Assembly: GCA_949775045.1 (NCBI GenBank)
Contig: OX459100.1
Coordinates: 9,292,194 to 9,356,193 of the forward strand
Length of the DNA stretch: 64,000 bases
DNA from: Metridium senile
Taxonomy: Eukaryota > Cnidaria > Anthozoa > Actiniaria > Metridiidae
Direction of reading: 5' to 3'
Shown: positions 48,350 through 60,119 of the stretch, piece by piece
Layout: each line of letters starts with the position of its first letter
Numbering within the stretch: the first letter of the stretch is position 1
The notes under the pieces: generated by a model
Database searches by the model: none
Told to the model about the DNA's origin: nothing
Seen by the model: the letters and a program-made list of their open reading frames with translations, nothing else
Program-made: the position numbers and the translations under genes

Positions 48350-49335
48350 TCGTTTATATCAAACACCGACGCAGCCTAAGCTAGTTTACTCGCTAGTTTC
48401 CATTCATATTACCTATCGTTTATATCAAACACCGACCCAGCCTATACTAGTTTACTCACTAGTTTCCATTTATATTACCTATCGTTTATATCAAACACCG
48501 ACGCAGCCTAAACTAGTTTACTCGCTAGTTTCCATTTATATTACCTATCGTTTATATCAAACACCGACGCAGCCTAAGCTAGTTTACTCGCTAGTTTCCA
48601 TTTATATTACCTATCGTTTATATCAAACACCAACGCAGCCTAAACTAGTTTACTCGCTAGTTTCCATTTATATTACCTATCGTTTATATCAAACACCGAC
48701 GCAGCCTAAGCTAGTTTACTCGCTAGTTTCCATTCATATTACCTATCGTTTATATCAAACACCGACGCAGCCTATACTAGTTTACTCACTAGTTTCCATT
48801 TATATTACCTATCGTTTATATCAAACACCGACGCAGCCTAAGCTAGTTTACTCGCTAGTTTCCATTCATATTACCTATCGTTTATATCAAACACCGACCC
48901 AGCCTATACTAGTTTACTCACTAGTTTCCATTTATATTACCTATCGTTTATATCAAACACGGACGCAGCCTAAGCTAGTTTACTCGCTAGTTTCCATTTA
49001 TATTACCTATCGTTTATATCAAACACCGACGCAGCCTAAACTAGTTTACTCGCTAGTTTCCATTTATATTACCTATCGTTTATATCAAACACCGACGCAG
49101 CCTAAGCTAGTTTACTCGCTAGTTTCCATTTTTATTACCAAACGTTTATATCAAACACCGACGCAGCCTATACTAGTTTACTCGCTAGTTTCCATTCATA
49201 TTACCTATCGTTTATATCAAACACCGACGCAGCCTATACTAGTTTACTCGCTAGTTTCTATTTATATTACCTATCGTTTATATCAAACACCGACGCAGCC
49301 TATACTAGTTTACTCGCTAGTTTTCTCGCTAGTTT
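48350..49335. repeat. 66-bp satellite, ~15 units
   Basis: Unit starts GTTTATATCAAACACCGACG then CAGCCTAAGCTAGTTTACTC and ends CATTACCTATC-like. Units differ at a few positions, with two alternating sub-types (CATTCATATT/CATTTATATT). Sixty-six is divisible by three and the unit is stop-free in one frame, giving an open 335-codon reading. Confidence 0.95.
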
Positions 49336-49478
49336 AAGGTATCCGGGCCTTTGCATCGAAGCGAGACGAACGTTGAGCTTGCAGTGATATAGACCTTTTA
49401 ACACCTTACGGGACTCTATCATTGCAAACGTTCGTCTCGCTTGGATACAAAGGCTACCTTTCAAGATGGCGCAGTGAA
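49336..49478. mobile_element. MITE-like element, family 'caagatggcgcag' copy 3
   Basis: Shorter copy with the same ends and core (GGGCCTTTGCATCGAAGCGA, AGATGGCGCAGTGAA), joined directly to the end of the 66-bp satellite. Confidence 0.7.
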
Positions 49479-49599
49479 GGTGACTATTGAGTGTGAGATA
49501 TTGCGCCGCTATTGTTTTTGTTTGATTGTTGTTTTTGATTGATTTATAAGCAATGAACAATAAGATATTAAATATGTTACAAACCGTATACAACTTATT

Positions 49600-50632
49600 T
49601 CAAAAAGGTTGTCACATAAGAAAAGAACATCAGTAATTTAATAAAAAAATATAAATAACAAATTAATCAGGTACAAATGATTTTTCTTTATTTGGCTTAT
49701 ATTACTAAATATTACGAAAAGAGGGCACTGCCGTTCATATTCTATAGAGATGCCTGTATCCTGCTCAAACCAGTTGATTACTTTGGTTAAGAAGCTCGTA
49801 GTTAAATGACAGCTGAAAAAGCAATGCTCAATTTAGTCCTTTTCTTTACAAAAGATTTCGAACCTATTTAGCTCGATATAATTCTTAATAATAATAATAA
49901 AACGGTCGATTGTCTGATTTCATTGTTCCTACATAAGCTATTAGTGATTTGTATATTTTGACAATATATTGAAGTTTTGGAGAAAAAGTCAGACCATTTT
50001 TTGAAACCATTTGGAACTATTATTCGTGGTCACTGAACAATTGCAATGAATAGCATTTTTAATATATATACTGTAAATAAAAATATTATTATTTGAAATA
50101 AGAATAACTAATAGGTGTTTATGTTAGATGCTTTAATAAATCTATTTCTTCTTAAAACATTGTTATGAAATTACTCTTTTGTACAGCGGTTTCATACATT
50201 AGTGACAGGCGCGCGTTTTCACAAAATGTGACGTCACTCTTGATTCGCGCGCGAAATGCGTTCATTTAAATTTGTACTAAACCCTTACAACGCTTAGGAA
50301 AAGACAAGCTCAATTGACGCATTCATTGATTTACCCTTAGGGTTTCACATTAAAGTGAAAATTGTAATAATGTAAATTACTCATAGTTCGCGGCGCGCGA
50401 GGATTTGGGTTTCCATGGCATTTCATGTGACGTAGAAGAGACTACGTAACAAACATTGGCCAATTAGAACGTCCCTTTTATCTTAATCTTCACAAGTAGC
50501 GAACATGGATTTCTTTTCGATGTTCAAAACTTAGCGAAATGTGACAAGACAAAAACCATTGAAAGATATTTTGGGTGAAATCTTTATAAGAAGCAAACCT
50601 AACTTTCTCTTAGTTGTTGAAAACTTAGCGAA
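49600..50632. promoter_or_regulatory. Upstream region of the repeat-rich gene, with CRE-type site
   Basis: TGACGTCA at 50229-50236 within GTGACGTCAC, then CGCGCG, about 400 bp before the start codon at 50633. GTGACGTAG follows near 50428. The stretch up to 50200 is AT-rich and includes a fragment of the AGTTCCGTTCAGT element family near 50010-50040. Promoter role is inferred. Confidence 0.4.
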
Positions 50633-53600
50633 ATGTCAAAAGATCCTAACTTAGGAAAGACTTTCATGGTCGATGAGGCCAAACGTGAGATGGACCAAGC
50701 TGGTGTTGGTCGGCCAGAACGGGATGACGGCCTCACGGAGGAAGAAAGGAAGAACTTTGGCTACTATCCATCACTTCATCCAATTGGCTGGAGGGTAATC
50801 GATCGACTTACTTCTCTTTCCTGTCTTCTTTGTACCTTCTTTGTCCAACTGTTATTTTTAAATCTAACGTTAATGAAATGTTTTCGATGTTTTTCAGAAA
50901 CTGACCGATGGTGTAGAAAAATCAATTGAAGAGTTAAAGTCAAGTGACGAGAACTATGACAGTGTTAACACAGCTGCAAGTACGAACGTTAATACTGCGA
51001 ATGCTTCAAGTACTAACGTTAATACTGCGAATGCTGCAAGTGCGATCGTTAACACTGGGGATACTTCAAGAACGAACGTCAACACCGAAAGTGAGATCAC
51101 TGCAAAGACAAACTCTGGCACGAACACTGCCAACTCGAACTCTACGGCCACGGCCTGTGCAGTCACGAGCTCTGCGACTACCAACAATGCAAGCTCCGAA
51201 GCTGCCAGGACCGTGAGCTGCTTGCCAACTGAAGAGTTCGAGAGCGCAGTGTTCAGTATCTTCGTCAAAAAAGTCATACCATCTTGCTACTACGACAGCG
51301 ACACTGACCTTCGTAGTAACACCCCAGAAGAACAGATCGCTGCTGAAATGGAAGCCTTTCTAGACACCTTGCACGAGCCTCAGTTTAATAACAACACACG
51401 GGTAGTCTTTGCATCAACACAAGGAACGTCTACCAACAACACCGTGAGCCTTGCAAGTACTGTCAACAACACCGGACGACTTCCAAGTACTGAGGCACCG
51501 TATGTCATCAACACCGGACGACTTCCAAGTACTGAGGCACCGTATGTCACCAACACCGGACGACTTCCAAGTACTGAGGCACCGTATGTCATCAACACCG
51601 GACGACTTCCAAGTACTGAGGCACCGTATGTCATCAACACCGGACGACTTCCAAGTACTGATGCACCGTATGTCATCAACACCGGACGACTTCCAAGTAC
51701 TGAGGCACCGTATGTCATCAACACCAGACGACTTCCAAGTACTGAGGCAACATATGTTAACACCACCAGACGACTTCCAAGTACTGAGGCACCGTATGTC
51801 ATCAACACCAGACGACTTCCAAGTACTGAGGCAACATATGTTAACACCACCAGACGACTTCCAAGTACTGAGGCACCGTGTGTCAACACCACCGGACGAC
51901 TTCCAGCTCCAGAACTAGCTACGCAAGCAGCATCCGAGGTACAAGATCTAGCACAGTACCAAGTAAAGCCGACAGTTTCTCGTGCCGATGAACCAAGCAA
52001 CGCCAAGCAGCTTGCTACGAAAGAGGATGATTTTCTTGCCTACAAACCATCATGGACTACCAAGACTAAAACAGATAATACCAGGTGTCGGGTAGCAAAC
52101 AACAGTCTGCAAGCTAATACCTTGATGCAGCAAGCAGCATCCGAGGTAAGAGATCTAGTAGAGTACCAAGTAAAGCCGACAGTTTCTCGCGCCGATGAAC
52201 CAAGCAACGCCAAGCAGCTTACTACGAAAGAGGATGATATTCCTACCTACAAACCATCATGGACTAACAAGACTAAAACAGATAATACACGGGAAGTACA
52301 CAGCAGCCAGCAAACCAACACCTTGAGCACGTACGAACAAGAACAACACTCATCGCGCAAGAATGAAAGGGGTAATACTGCTCAACAGAACACGTTCAAG
52401 TCTAGGTATTATTCCGCTGAGAGTGATAGAATTATGGAACTTTATTATCGTATGGTAGAAGAAGACATGGCTAGACAAGAGCACATGGCGAAGCCTGATA
52501 CTTGTCCTTCGATAAACTACACACAGAAGTCGTCCAGTCTTAGCCCTCAGAATACCAGAGAACAACTACCTTGTGGAGGCTTGCAGTTGAACAATGCCAA
52601 AGTATCTTCCAATGGACGGCCTTTACGTCGTGACCAGGCATGTAGTCTTGCTGGACAGAACAGCAACGAAAAACCATCCGGTGGCCGAGATTTACAGTTC
52701 AACCATGGCAAAGTATCTACCACTGGCCTGCCTTTACGTCGTGAACAGGCATGTAGTCCTGCCGTACAGAACAGCAACGAAAAACCACCCGGTGGCCGAG
52801 ATTTACAGTTCAACCATGGCAAAGTATCTACCACTGGCCTGCCTTTACGTCGTGAACAGGCATGTAGTCCTGCCGTACAGAACAGCAACGAAAAACCACC
52901 CGTTGGCCGAGGTTTACAGTTCAACCATGGAAAAGTATCTACCACTGGACTGCCTTTACGTCGTGAACAGGCATGTAGTCCTGCCGTACAGAACAGCAAC
53001 GAAAAACCTCCCGTTGGCCTATCTATTATCGATGACCAACACTGTAGTCTTGGCTTGCAGAACGTCAGAGGTAAGCATAGTGATGTGCATAATATCAGAC
53101 ATTGTGAAGAGCCCTCCGCGAGAGGCAGGCAAACTATCAACGACCGGAATACCACCTTGGATCTTAAAGAAGCTGCCATGAAACGAGAAGACGAGACCTC
53201 AGGAATGGTAGGTTCGTTGGATATATCTATCCAAGGAGCTGCCATCGTAAAACCAAGTCCTGATGCAAGGGCAGCCAATTACACAAGTTTAGACCACCTT
53301 GCCTTAGATCCTACCACAGTAGGGCTGCATTCTCTTCATGATCTAAACATCCGACCAAGTGCAAACATGCTACGGGATAACAGCACGTCTTACATGTCAT
53401 CTCGAGACAGAAACACCAGGCGTTTTGAAGGTGCATCGGTAGTACGAGCCACAGGGATGCTCTCCAGCCGTCACATGAATGATATTGCATACAAACGGGA
53501 ACAGCTTACTGGACGTCTTGGCACTCAGGAACGCTTCCAAAGACAGAAGTCTTTCTCCTTTGGTAGTGGTGTGCAGCCTGATAACAAAGAAGAACCTGGG

Positions 53601-56600
53601 GAAATAGTCGAGGTCTTTCATCGAGAACAGCCAGTAAAGGAAGAGCCCGAGGAAATAGTCGAGGTCTTTCATCGAGAACAGCCAGTGAAGGAAGAGCCCG
53701 AGGAAATAGTCGAGGTCTTTCATCGAGAACAGCCAGTGAAGGAAGAGCCCGAGGATATAGTCGAGGTCTTTCATCAAGAACAGCCAGTAAAGGAAGAGCC
53801 CGAGGATATAGTCGAGGTTTTTCATCAAGAAGAGGCAGTGGAGGAAGAACCTGAGTATTGTCCTGCCTCTCCTACTTTAGAAGTTATTGATTTGGAAGAT
53901 ACTAACAAAGGTAATACTTTGTTCTCTACTTTTACATAACCATAATACTTTCTGTTTTTTTTGGGGGGGAGGGAGGGGGAGGGGGATTGATGTTTGTTTG
54001 TTAATTCATTTATCTATTTGCTTGTTTGTTAATTCATTTATCTATTTGTTTGTTAATTCATTTATCTATTTGCTTGTTAATTCATTTATATATTTGTTTG
54101 TTAATTCATTTATATATTTGTTTGTTTGTTAATACATTTATCTATTTGTTTGTTAATTCATTTATATATTTGTTTGTTAATTCATTTATCTATTTGCTTG
54201 TTAATTCATTTATCTATTTGTTTGTTTGTTAATTCATTTATTTGTTTGTTTGTTAATTCATTTATCTATTTGTTTGTTTGTTAATTCATTTATCTATTTG
54301 TTTGTTAATTCATTTATCTATTTGTTTGTTAATTTATTCATTTATCTATTTGCTTGTTTGTTAATTCATTTATCTATTTGTTTGTTAATTCATTCATCTA
54401 TTTGTTTGTTAATTCATTTATCTATTTGCTTGTTTGTTAATTCATTTATCTATTTGTTTGTTTGTTAATTCATTTATCTATTTGTTTGTTAATTCATTTA
54501 TCTATTTGTTTGTTAATTCATTTATCTATTTGTTTGTTTGTTAATTCATTTGTCTATTTGTTTGTTAATTCATTTATCTATTTGTTTGTTTGTTAATTCA
54601 TTTATCTATTTGTTTGTTAATTCATTTATCTATTTGTTTGTTTGTTAATTCATTTATCTATTTGTTTGTTAATTCATTTATCTATTTGTTTGTTTATTCA
54701 TTTATCTATTTGTTTGTTTGTTAATTCATTTATCTATTTGCTTGTTTGTTAATTCATTTATCTATTTGCTTGTTTGTTAATTCATTTATCTATTTGCTTG
54801 TTTGTTAATTCATTTATCTATTTGCTTGTTTGTTAATTCATTTATCTATTTGTTTGTTAATTCATTTATCTATTTGTTTGTTTGTTAATTCATTTATCTA
54901 TTTGTTTGTTAATTCATTTATCTATTTGTTTGTTTGTTAATTCATTTATCTATTTGCTTGTTTGTTAATTCATTTATCTATTTATTTGTTTGTTAATTCA
55001 TTTATCTATTTGTTTGTTTGTTCATTTATCTATTTGTTTGTTAATACATTATTTATTTAATTGTTTGTCTGTTACTCATTTATAATTAAACTAAATAATT
55101 AGTTTAATAATAATAATACTAAAGTACAAACACTAAACGTGTGCAATACTTTGTACTATTTACCACTAAATAGAGTACAAACACTAAAAGTGTGCAACAT
55201 AAATACCACTAAATACTGCTAAATTATGCAAATTCTTTTGTTCTCTTTTGTTTAATCAACACTATTTAGTGGTAAATAGTACAAAGTATTGCACACTTTT
55301 AGTGTTTGTACTCTAGTGTTGATTAAAGAATAGAGAACAAAAGAATTTGCATAATTTAGCAGTATTTAGTGGTATTTATGTTGCACACTTTTAGTGTTTG
55401 TACTCTAATAATGATAATAATAATATAAATCCTGACTTTAACTTGATATAGTATATTTTATATATATTTACCTAAATTACGATTATACCTATGTTAGAGG
55501 ATAAGCCTGGATCGCCGCGAAGAGAGATGACGGAAGAAGTTAGAGAAAAATTTCGACAGCACTTGCGAAAGCGTATACAAAGACGCCGTGAACAAAGGAT
55601 TGCAGAATATATTGTCAAAAAGAAAGAAGAATACGAAGCACAAATGCAGACGGAAGACCCCGCACGAGTTCAAGCATATTCTGTACAAATCCCAGCAGAA
55701 GAACCGTTACATCAAGTGCAAGCACAAGAGCCCGAGCAAGGAGCCGCACTCGACGAGGCGACGGACACTTTTCCCGACAAACCTTTCACCAAACCTAAAC
55801 TTTTTAGACGCAAAAAGACGCAGAAGGCAACAAAGATGTATCAAGATCGCCCTGCAACTCCGTCTCCTGTAAGTAAGATGACTCTGTTTAATAGCTGTTA
55901 TTACAGTTATATGCAAATGATTTCAAACAATGGATTCAAATCGAGGCTTTCAGGCAAACCTATTGTTTTCGCCCGAAAGCCTCGACTTCAACCCATTGTT
56001 CAAAATCATTTGCATATAACTGTAATAACAGCTATTGTTAGCTGTGTGTTTTGCTGGTTGAAAATAGGTTTGTAGGTATGTTGAGTTTATAGTTGTTTTG
56101 TGTGTTGACTGGTTGTTGAGATGTTTATTTAAACACGACTAATAGGATACATGGTTTGTTGTTCAGTAGTTTAGTGTTTCGCTTGGTTAGTTAGGTAGTT
56201 AGGTAGTTCGTTGACTACTTGATTTTCTACTCAATATTCGATCATGGGCTCCGAAAGGATAGCGTAAGAAGGGAAGGCCAAAAGAGACATGGAGGAGAGC
56301 AATTGAATAAGAAAGGAAAAAGATAGGGTGGCGGGAATGGAAAGGTTGAACAGATCGCAGCGGACAGGCCAAAAAGGAGGGAGTTGTTTCTTGCCTCATG
56401 TTCCGCAAGGAGCTAGGAGAAATGAAGATTTCGATCATGACTTCTTTTTATTCTAAACGTTTAATAGAATAGTTCGCTTGATCGTTCTTGGTCACGGCGC
56501 ATCTGTAGCTTCGATTTACAACCACCAGGGGTTTTCTCCGGGTTATCTGGTTTTACTGGCTAAATACATATGAGACGTTAAAAAAGTGATTTATTTTTAT

Positions 56601-57009
56601 TGTATTTTACCAACACTGCAATGTTTTCATAGCTTCAGGTTGGTACACCAGAAGATTCTTTTTCTGAAGAACCATCTGATGAGGAGCCTGATTTAGGATC
56701 TAACGTAGTATCTCCTGTGCAAGGCAAGCGACGTCCACATTGGTTTAGATGGAACAAAGAGCGAAAAGCGCGTAGCAGACCACCAACCGCAGCCGCCAAT
56801 AGACCACCAACAGCAGCCGCTAGCAGATCACCAACAGGAGTCGCTAGCAGATCACCAACAGGAGACGCTAATAGATCATCAGAAGTAGTCGCTAGCAGAT
56901 CACCAACAGCAGCCGCTAGCAGATCACCAACAGGAGTCGCTAGCAGACCACCAACTAGAGCTAGTAGACCTGCCACAGCGGTAAGTTCTGGTGTATGAAT
57001 AACGATAGC

Positions 57010-57040
<31 letters not shown>

Positions 57041-58458
57041 AATGATAACGATGATGATAGAGATCATGAAGGAAGTAATAATGATAATTGTTAAAATATG
57101 ATTATGATAATGATAGCTATGATAACGATGATGATGATGATGATTGTGATAAGGATGAAAGTGATGATGGTAACATTCAGAATATAATAATGAAAAATGT
57201 GGAAGATAACGAATGAAATGATGATTTTGATGTTTTTTTAGACCTTGGACGAGCCCAGGAGTGACCTCAGGCCCGAAGCTGAACTTCCTCAAGCCACACC
57301 GCTTGTAAGTAGCATAGCCAATCAATAAACTATCGTCAGAAGCTGTTAAAAATAGCGAACTTTAGTTCAATCTTTGTTATTCGTTAACGAACTAGTGATT
57401 GTATTTTAAAGTGCAAATTATTGCACAACTTATTTGTACAACTTATTAACTAAAAAAAAGTTCTTATAACTTATATCTTATAGATTTAAAAATAGTTTTT
57501 TCAAATAGATTAATTTTTAGATATTTTAAGTGTATCATAATATAGTTTTAGGATTTAGGATTCATTTTTATACTTTGACTTGTGCACCTTTGATTTGTAT
57601 TTAATCAATTGAATAAAGAGATATTATTGGGTTATTATTTTAAAGGTCCCTGAAGCCAGCTTGTCAGGAGAAGCATCAGGATCTTTGACTCCAGCAAAGG
57701 AAGCCCACAAACAACGACCAGGCGCTGCTGTCCCTAAATCGATGTAAGATATGGATTGAGAAAAGCTGTTGTTGTTGTTATTATTGTTGGTATTGTCGTT
57801 GTTGGCGGTTGATGGTGACCATAACGATCAGCTGACGATAACGATAACGACATTGATGACTATAAGGATATTTCTAACTATGACGACGGCGATAACGATA
57901 ACGATATTTTTAACGATGACGATGAAGATGATGATAATGATAACGACAACAATATTTTTAACAATAACGAAGACGATAACGATAACGATATTTCTAACGA
58001 TGACGATGACGATAACGACAATGATATTTCTAACGATAACGACAACGATATTTCTAACGTTGACGATATTGATAACGACAACAATATTTCTAACGATGAC
58101 GACGATAAAGATAACGTTATTTCTAACGATAACGATGACGATAACGATGACGATAACGATAGCGACAACGATATTTCTAACGATGACGAAAAAGATAATG
58201 CTGTCATATTTGTATTTACTCGTAGGAAAACACGAAGGCTGCAGGCACTTTGTGCTGCATATAAAAACGGTGGACCAGGCGAACCTGAAGTCGCTGATGG
58301 AAACAGCTCTTCGACTGAAAGCAATCAGAGCACGCCCATTGCTACACGACGAGTTGAACCTGAGGAAGACGAAGTTCCCGTTTCCAGCCCCAAGCAGAGA
58401 TGGTTCATGGATCGTGTAAGTAAATACAGACAGACAGACAGACAGACAGACACAATAA

Positions 58459-58541
<83 letters not shown>

Positions 58542-59292
58542 AAGAAAGAGAGACACAATAAAGACAGACAGACAGATAGATAGAGAGACACAATAAAGAC
58601 AAACAGACAGACAGATAGAGAGAAACAATATATAAAGACAGACAGACAGACAGACAGATAGATAGATAGAGAGACACGATAAAGACAGACCGATTTTCTT
58701 TAGAATACAGACACAAAATCAGAATGCAGGGAGAGATAGACAGGGCAATGGACACAGATTGGAGACAGACACATTCACATACACACAAACAGAATGCTGG
58801 TAGAGATAAAGAGGGCAATGGACACATTGAAGACAGACAGACAAACACTATTTTTCCAATGTTAATGGTTGTTTGCTTTCTCGTTTAAAGCTTCGTAGAC
58901 GACGATCAGCCTCGCGAAACGACGCAGCTCAGGAACAACCAGCTCAGCCAGACCAACCGGCTGAGCCCGCAGAACCCGTAGTGCCCGCAGAACCCGTAGT
59001 GCCTGCCGAGCCCGCTGAACCAGCGGTATGTATATATTTAACAAACATGAAACAGTTTTCCGTATTTGACACTCTGATCCTAAACAAGCGCAACGCTGCG
59101 AGATATAGAAAGGACCGTATTAAACCACTATACGTGAAATTGATTCATGACTTTTGAAAATGACATCCCCATTAAAGCTAAATTGACTACTTTATTTTTA
59201 AATTATTTACTTACTTATTTACTTACTTACTTATGTACTTACTTACTTATTTACTAACTAACTTACTTATTTACGTACTTACTTATTTAATA

Positions 59293-59365
<73 letters not shown>

Positions 59366-59471
59366 GGAACCCGAGCGTCAACCAACGCCCGTCAGGAGGG
59401 TGCCTAGGATCTACAGGTTTTTGTGCTGCTTGTGCTGGCGCGGCAATCGTGTCGGGATTGCAGAAGACTGA
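50633..59471 (+). CDS. Unrecognised repeat-built protein with SUMO-site/SIM array
   Basis: I do not recognise this family. Nine exons, GT-AG, in phase: 50633-50794, 50898-53910, 55498-55868, 56639-56980, 57242-57304, 57646-57743, 58226-58415, 58891-59025, 59367-59471 (TGA); 1492 aa. The N-terminus (MSKDPNLGKTFMVDEAKREM, EEERKNFGYYPSLHPIGW) may be the only folded part. The rest is polar and low in hydrophobics, with internal repeats: 14-aa (RLPSTEAPYVINTG, about 210-355), a ~70-aa pair, 37-aa units (about 610-760), and the 17-aa VKEEPEEIVEVFHREQP array (951-1037), then LEVIDLED. After that come a basic helix (REKFRQHLRKRIQRRREQR), SRSPTGVA repeats, Pro/Glu/Ala-rich exons, and a C-terminus with FLCCLCW. 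The exon 2-3 splice is the weakest: exon 2 reads on to a stop at 53939, and exon 3 has an in-frame ATG at 55491, so two genes remain possible. Confidence 0.65.
51467..51905 (+). repeat. 42-bp coding repeat (RLPSTEAPYVINTG)
   Basis: Eleven units plus a partial one in exon 2 of the repeat-rich gene. Two sub-types alternate near the end (APYVIN and ATYVNT), as expected from unequal exchange of pairs. Confidence 0.92.
51929..52300 (+). repeat. ~207-bp coding duplication
   Basis: Two copies of AASEVxDLxxYQVKPTVSRA then DEPSNAKQLxTKEDD and YKPSW, in frame within exon 2. Confidence 0.9.
52563..53020 (+). repeat. 111-bp coding repeat (37 aa)
   Basis: Four to five units of LQFNHGKVSTTGLPLRREQA then CSPAVQNSNEKPPGGRD, in exon 2. 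The first and last units are the most diverged. Confidence 0.92.
53587..53901 (+). repeat. 51-bp coding repeat: SUMO-acceptor/SIM array
   Basis: Five units of 17 aa. Each has KEEP preceded in most units by Val (VKEE = hydrophobic-K-x-E sumoylation consensus) and EIVEV or DIVEV (hydrophobic x4 pattern next to Glu/Asp = SUMO-interacting-motif pattern). After the array, VIDLED at 53884-53901 matches a canonical SIM. Motif matches are seen; function is inferred. Confidence 0.75.
53985..55075. repeat. TTTGTTTGTTAATTCATTTA minisatellite
   Basis: Over a kilobase of 20- and 24-bp units (TTTGTTTGTTAATTCATTTA then TCTA, with optional extra TTTG and T/C changes). It separates exon 2 and exon 3 of the repeat-rich gene. 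Confidence 0.95.
55122..55406. mobile_element. Nested fold-back element
   Basis: AGTACAAACACTAAACGTGT / ACACTTTTAGTGTTTGTACT at the outer ends, with inner pairs ATAAATACCACTAAATACTG / CAGTATTTAGTGGTATTTAT and TTAGTGGTAAATAGTACAAA. It looks like two related inverted-repeat copies, one inside the other. Confidence 0.75.
55889..56037. mobile_element. MITE hairpin just after the exon 3 donor
   Basis: AATAGCTGTTATTACAGTTA then TATGCAAATGATTT at the left, AAATCATTTGCATA then TAACTGTAATAACAGCTATT at the right; inner stem GAGGCTTTCAGGC / CCCGAAAGCCTC. It starts about 20 bp after the donor GT at 55869. Confidence 0.85.
57000..57235. repeat. GATGAT microsatellite in intron 4 of the repeat-rich gene
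   Basis: GAT/GATAAT/GATAAC runs; the ORFs across it are low-complexity artefacts. Confidence 0.9.
57830..58200. repeat. GATAACGATATTTCTAACGATGA minisatellite in intron 6
   Basis: Irregular units of GATAACGA and TATTTCTAACGATGACGA; gives long Ile/Thr, Val/Ile and Ser/Leu ORFs in several frames. Confidence 0.9.
58420..58660. repeat. (CAGA)n microsatellite in intron 7
   Basis: Long CAGA runs separated by ACACAATAAAG. The minus strand reads as CLSV repeats, which are not a protein. Confidence 0.95.
59195..59366. repeat. (ACTT)n microsatellite ending in the exon 9 splice acceptor
   Basis: ACTT/ATTT units run uninterrupted into TTACTTAG, whose AG (59365-59366) is the acceptor for the last exon. 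Confidence 0.85.
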
Positions 59472-59597
59472 GTTGACTGGATTGGTGTGTCGCTTTATTA
59501 AGGTAACATGTCCTGTAATATCAAGATTAGGTCTGTTAGTGAATTGTGTATAAAATATATTTTTGAATGAAATAACTGAGGTGGGTTTATACCGTCA

Positions 59598-60115
59598 TCA
59601 TCATCATCATCATTATTACAGCTATCACTACCATAATCATCATCATTATCACTATCATTGTCTTTACAGCTATCACTACCATAATCATCATCACTATCAC
59701 TATCATTGTCATTACAGTTATCGCTACGATAATCATCATTATCATTATCATATGCACTATCACTATGATAATCATCATCATCATCACTATCATCATCATT
59801 ACAATTAATTATCACTACCATGAATCATCATCACTATCACTATCACTATCATTATAGTTATCACTACCATAATCATCATTATCATTATCATCACTATCAC
59901 TATGTTAATCATCATCATCATCATCACTATCATCATCATTACAATTATCACTACCATGAATCATCATCACTATCACTATCATTGTCATTATAGTTATCAC
60001 TACCATAATCATCATTATCATTATCATTACCATTATTATCACTATCACTATGATAATCATCATCATATCACTATCATTACAATTATCACTACAATAATCA
60101 TCATCACCATTAACC
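59598..60115. repeat. ATC-rich microsatellite downstream of the repeat-rich gene
   Basis: Imperfect CATCATTATCACTATCAT runs with ~90-bp higher-order spacing of TACAGTTATCACTACCATAA-like phrases. Possibly in the 3' UTR. Confidence 0.9.
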
Positions 60116-60119
60116 TACG

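Noticed and set aside
48350..49335. CRISPR-like spaced repeats
   Set aside because: Whole units repeat with no unique spacers; the genome is eukaryotic.
48330..49337. 335-codon ORF of 22-residue repeats
   Set aside because: It is the 66-bp satellite read in a stop-free frame; single units in introns elsewhere lack coding context and there is no start, splice or domain evidence.
57769..58628. Long ORFs across 57.8-58.6 kb
   Set aside because: Produced by minisatellite and CAGA repeats in introns 6 and 7; only 58226-58415 is supported as an exon.
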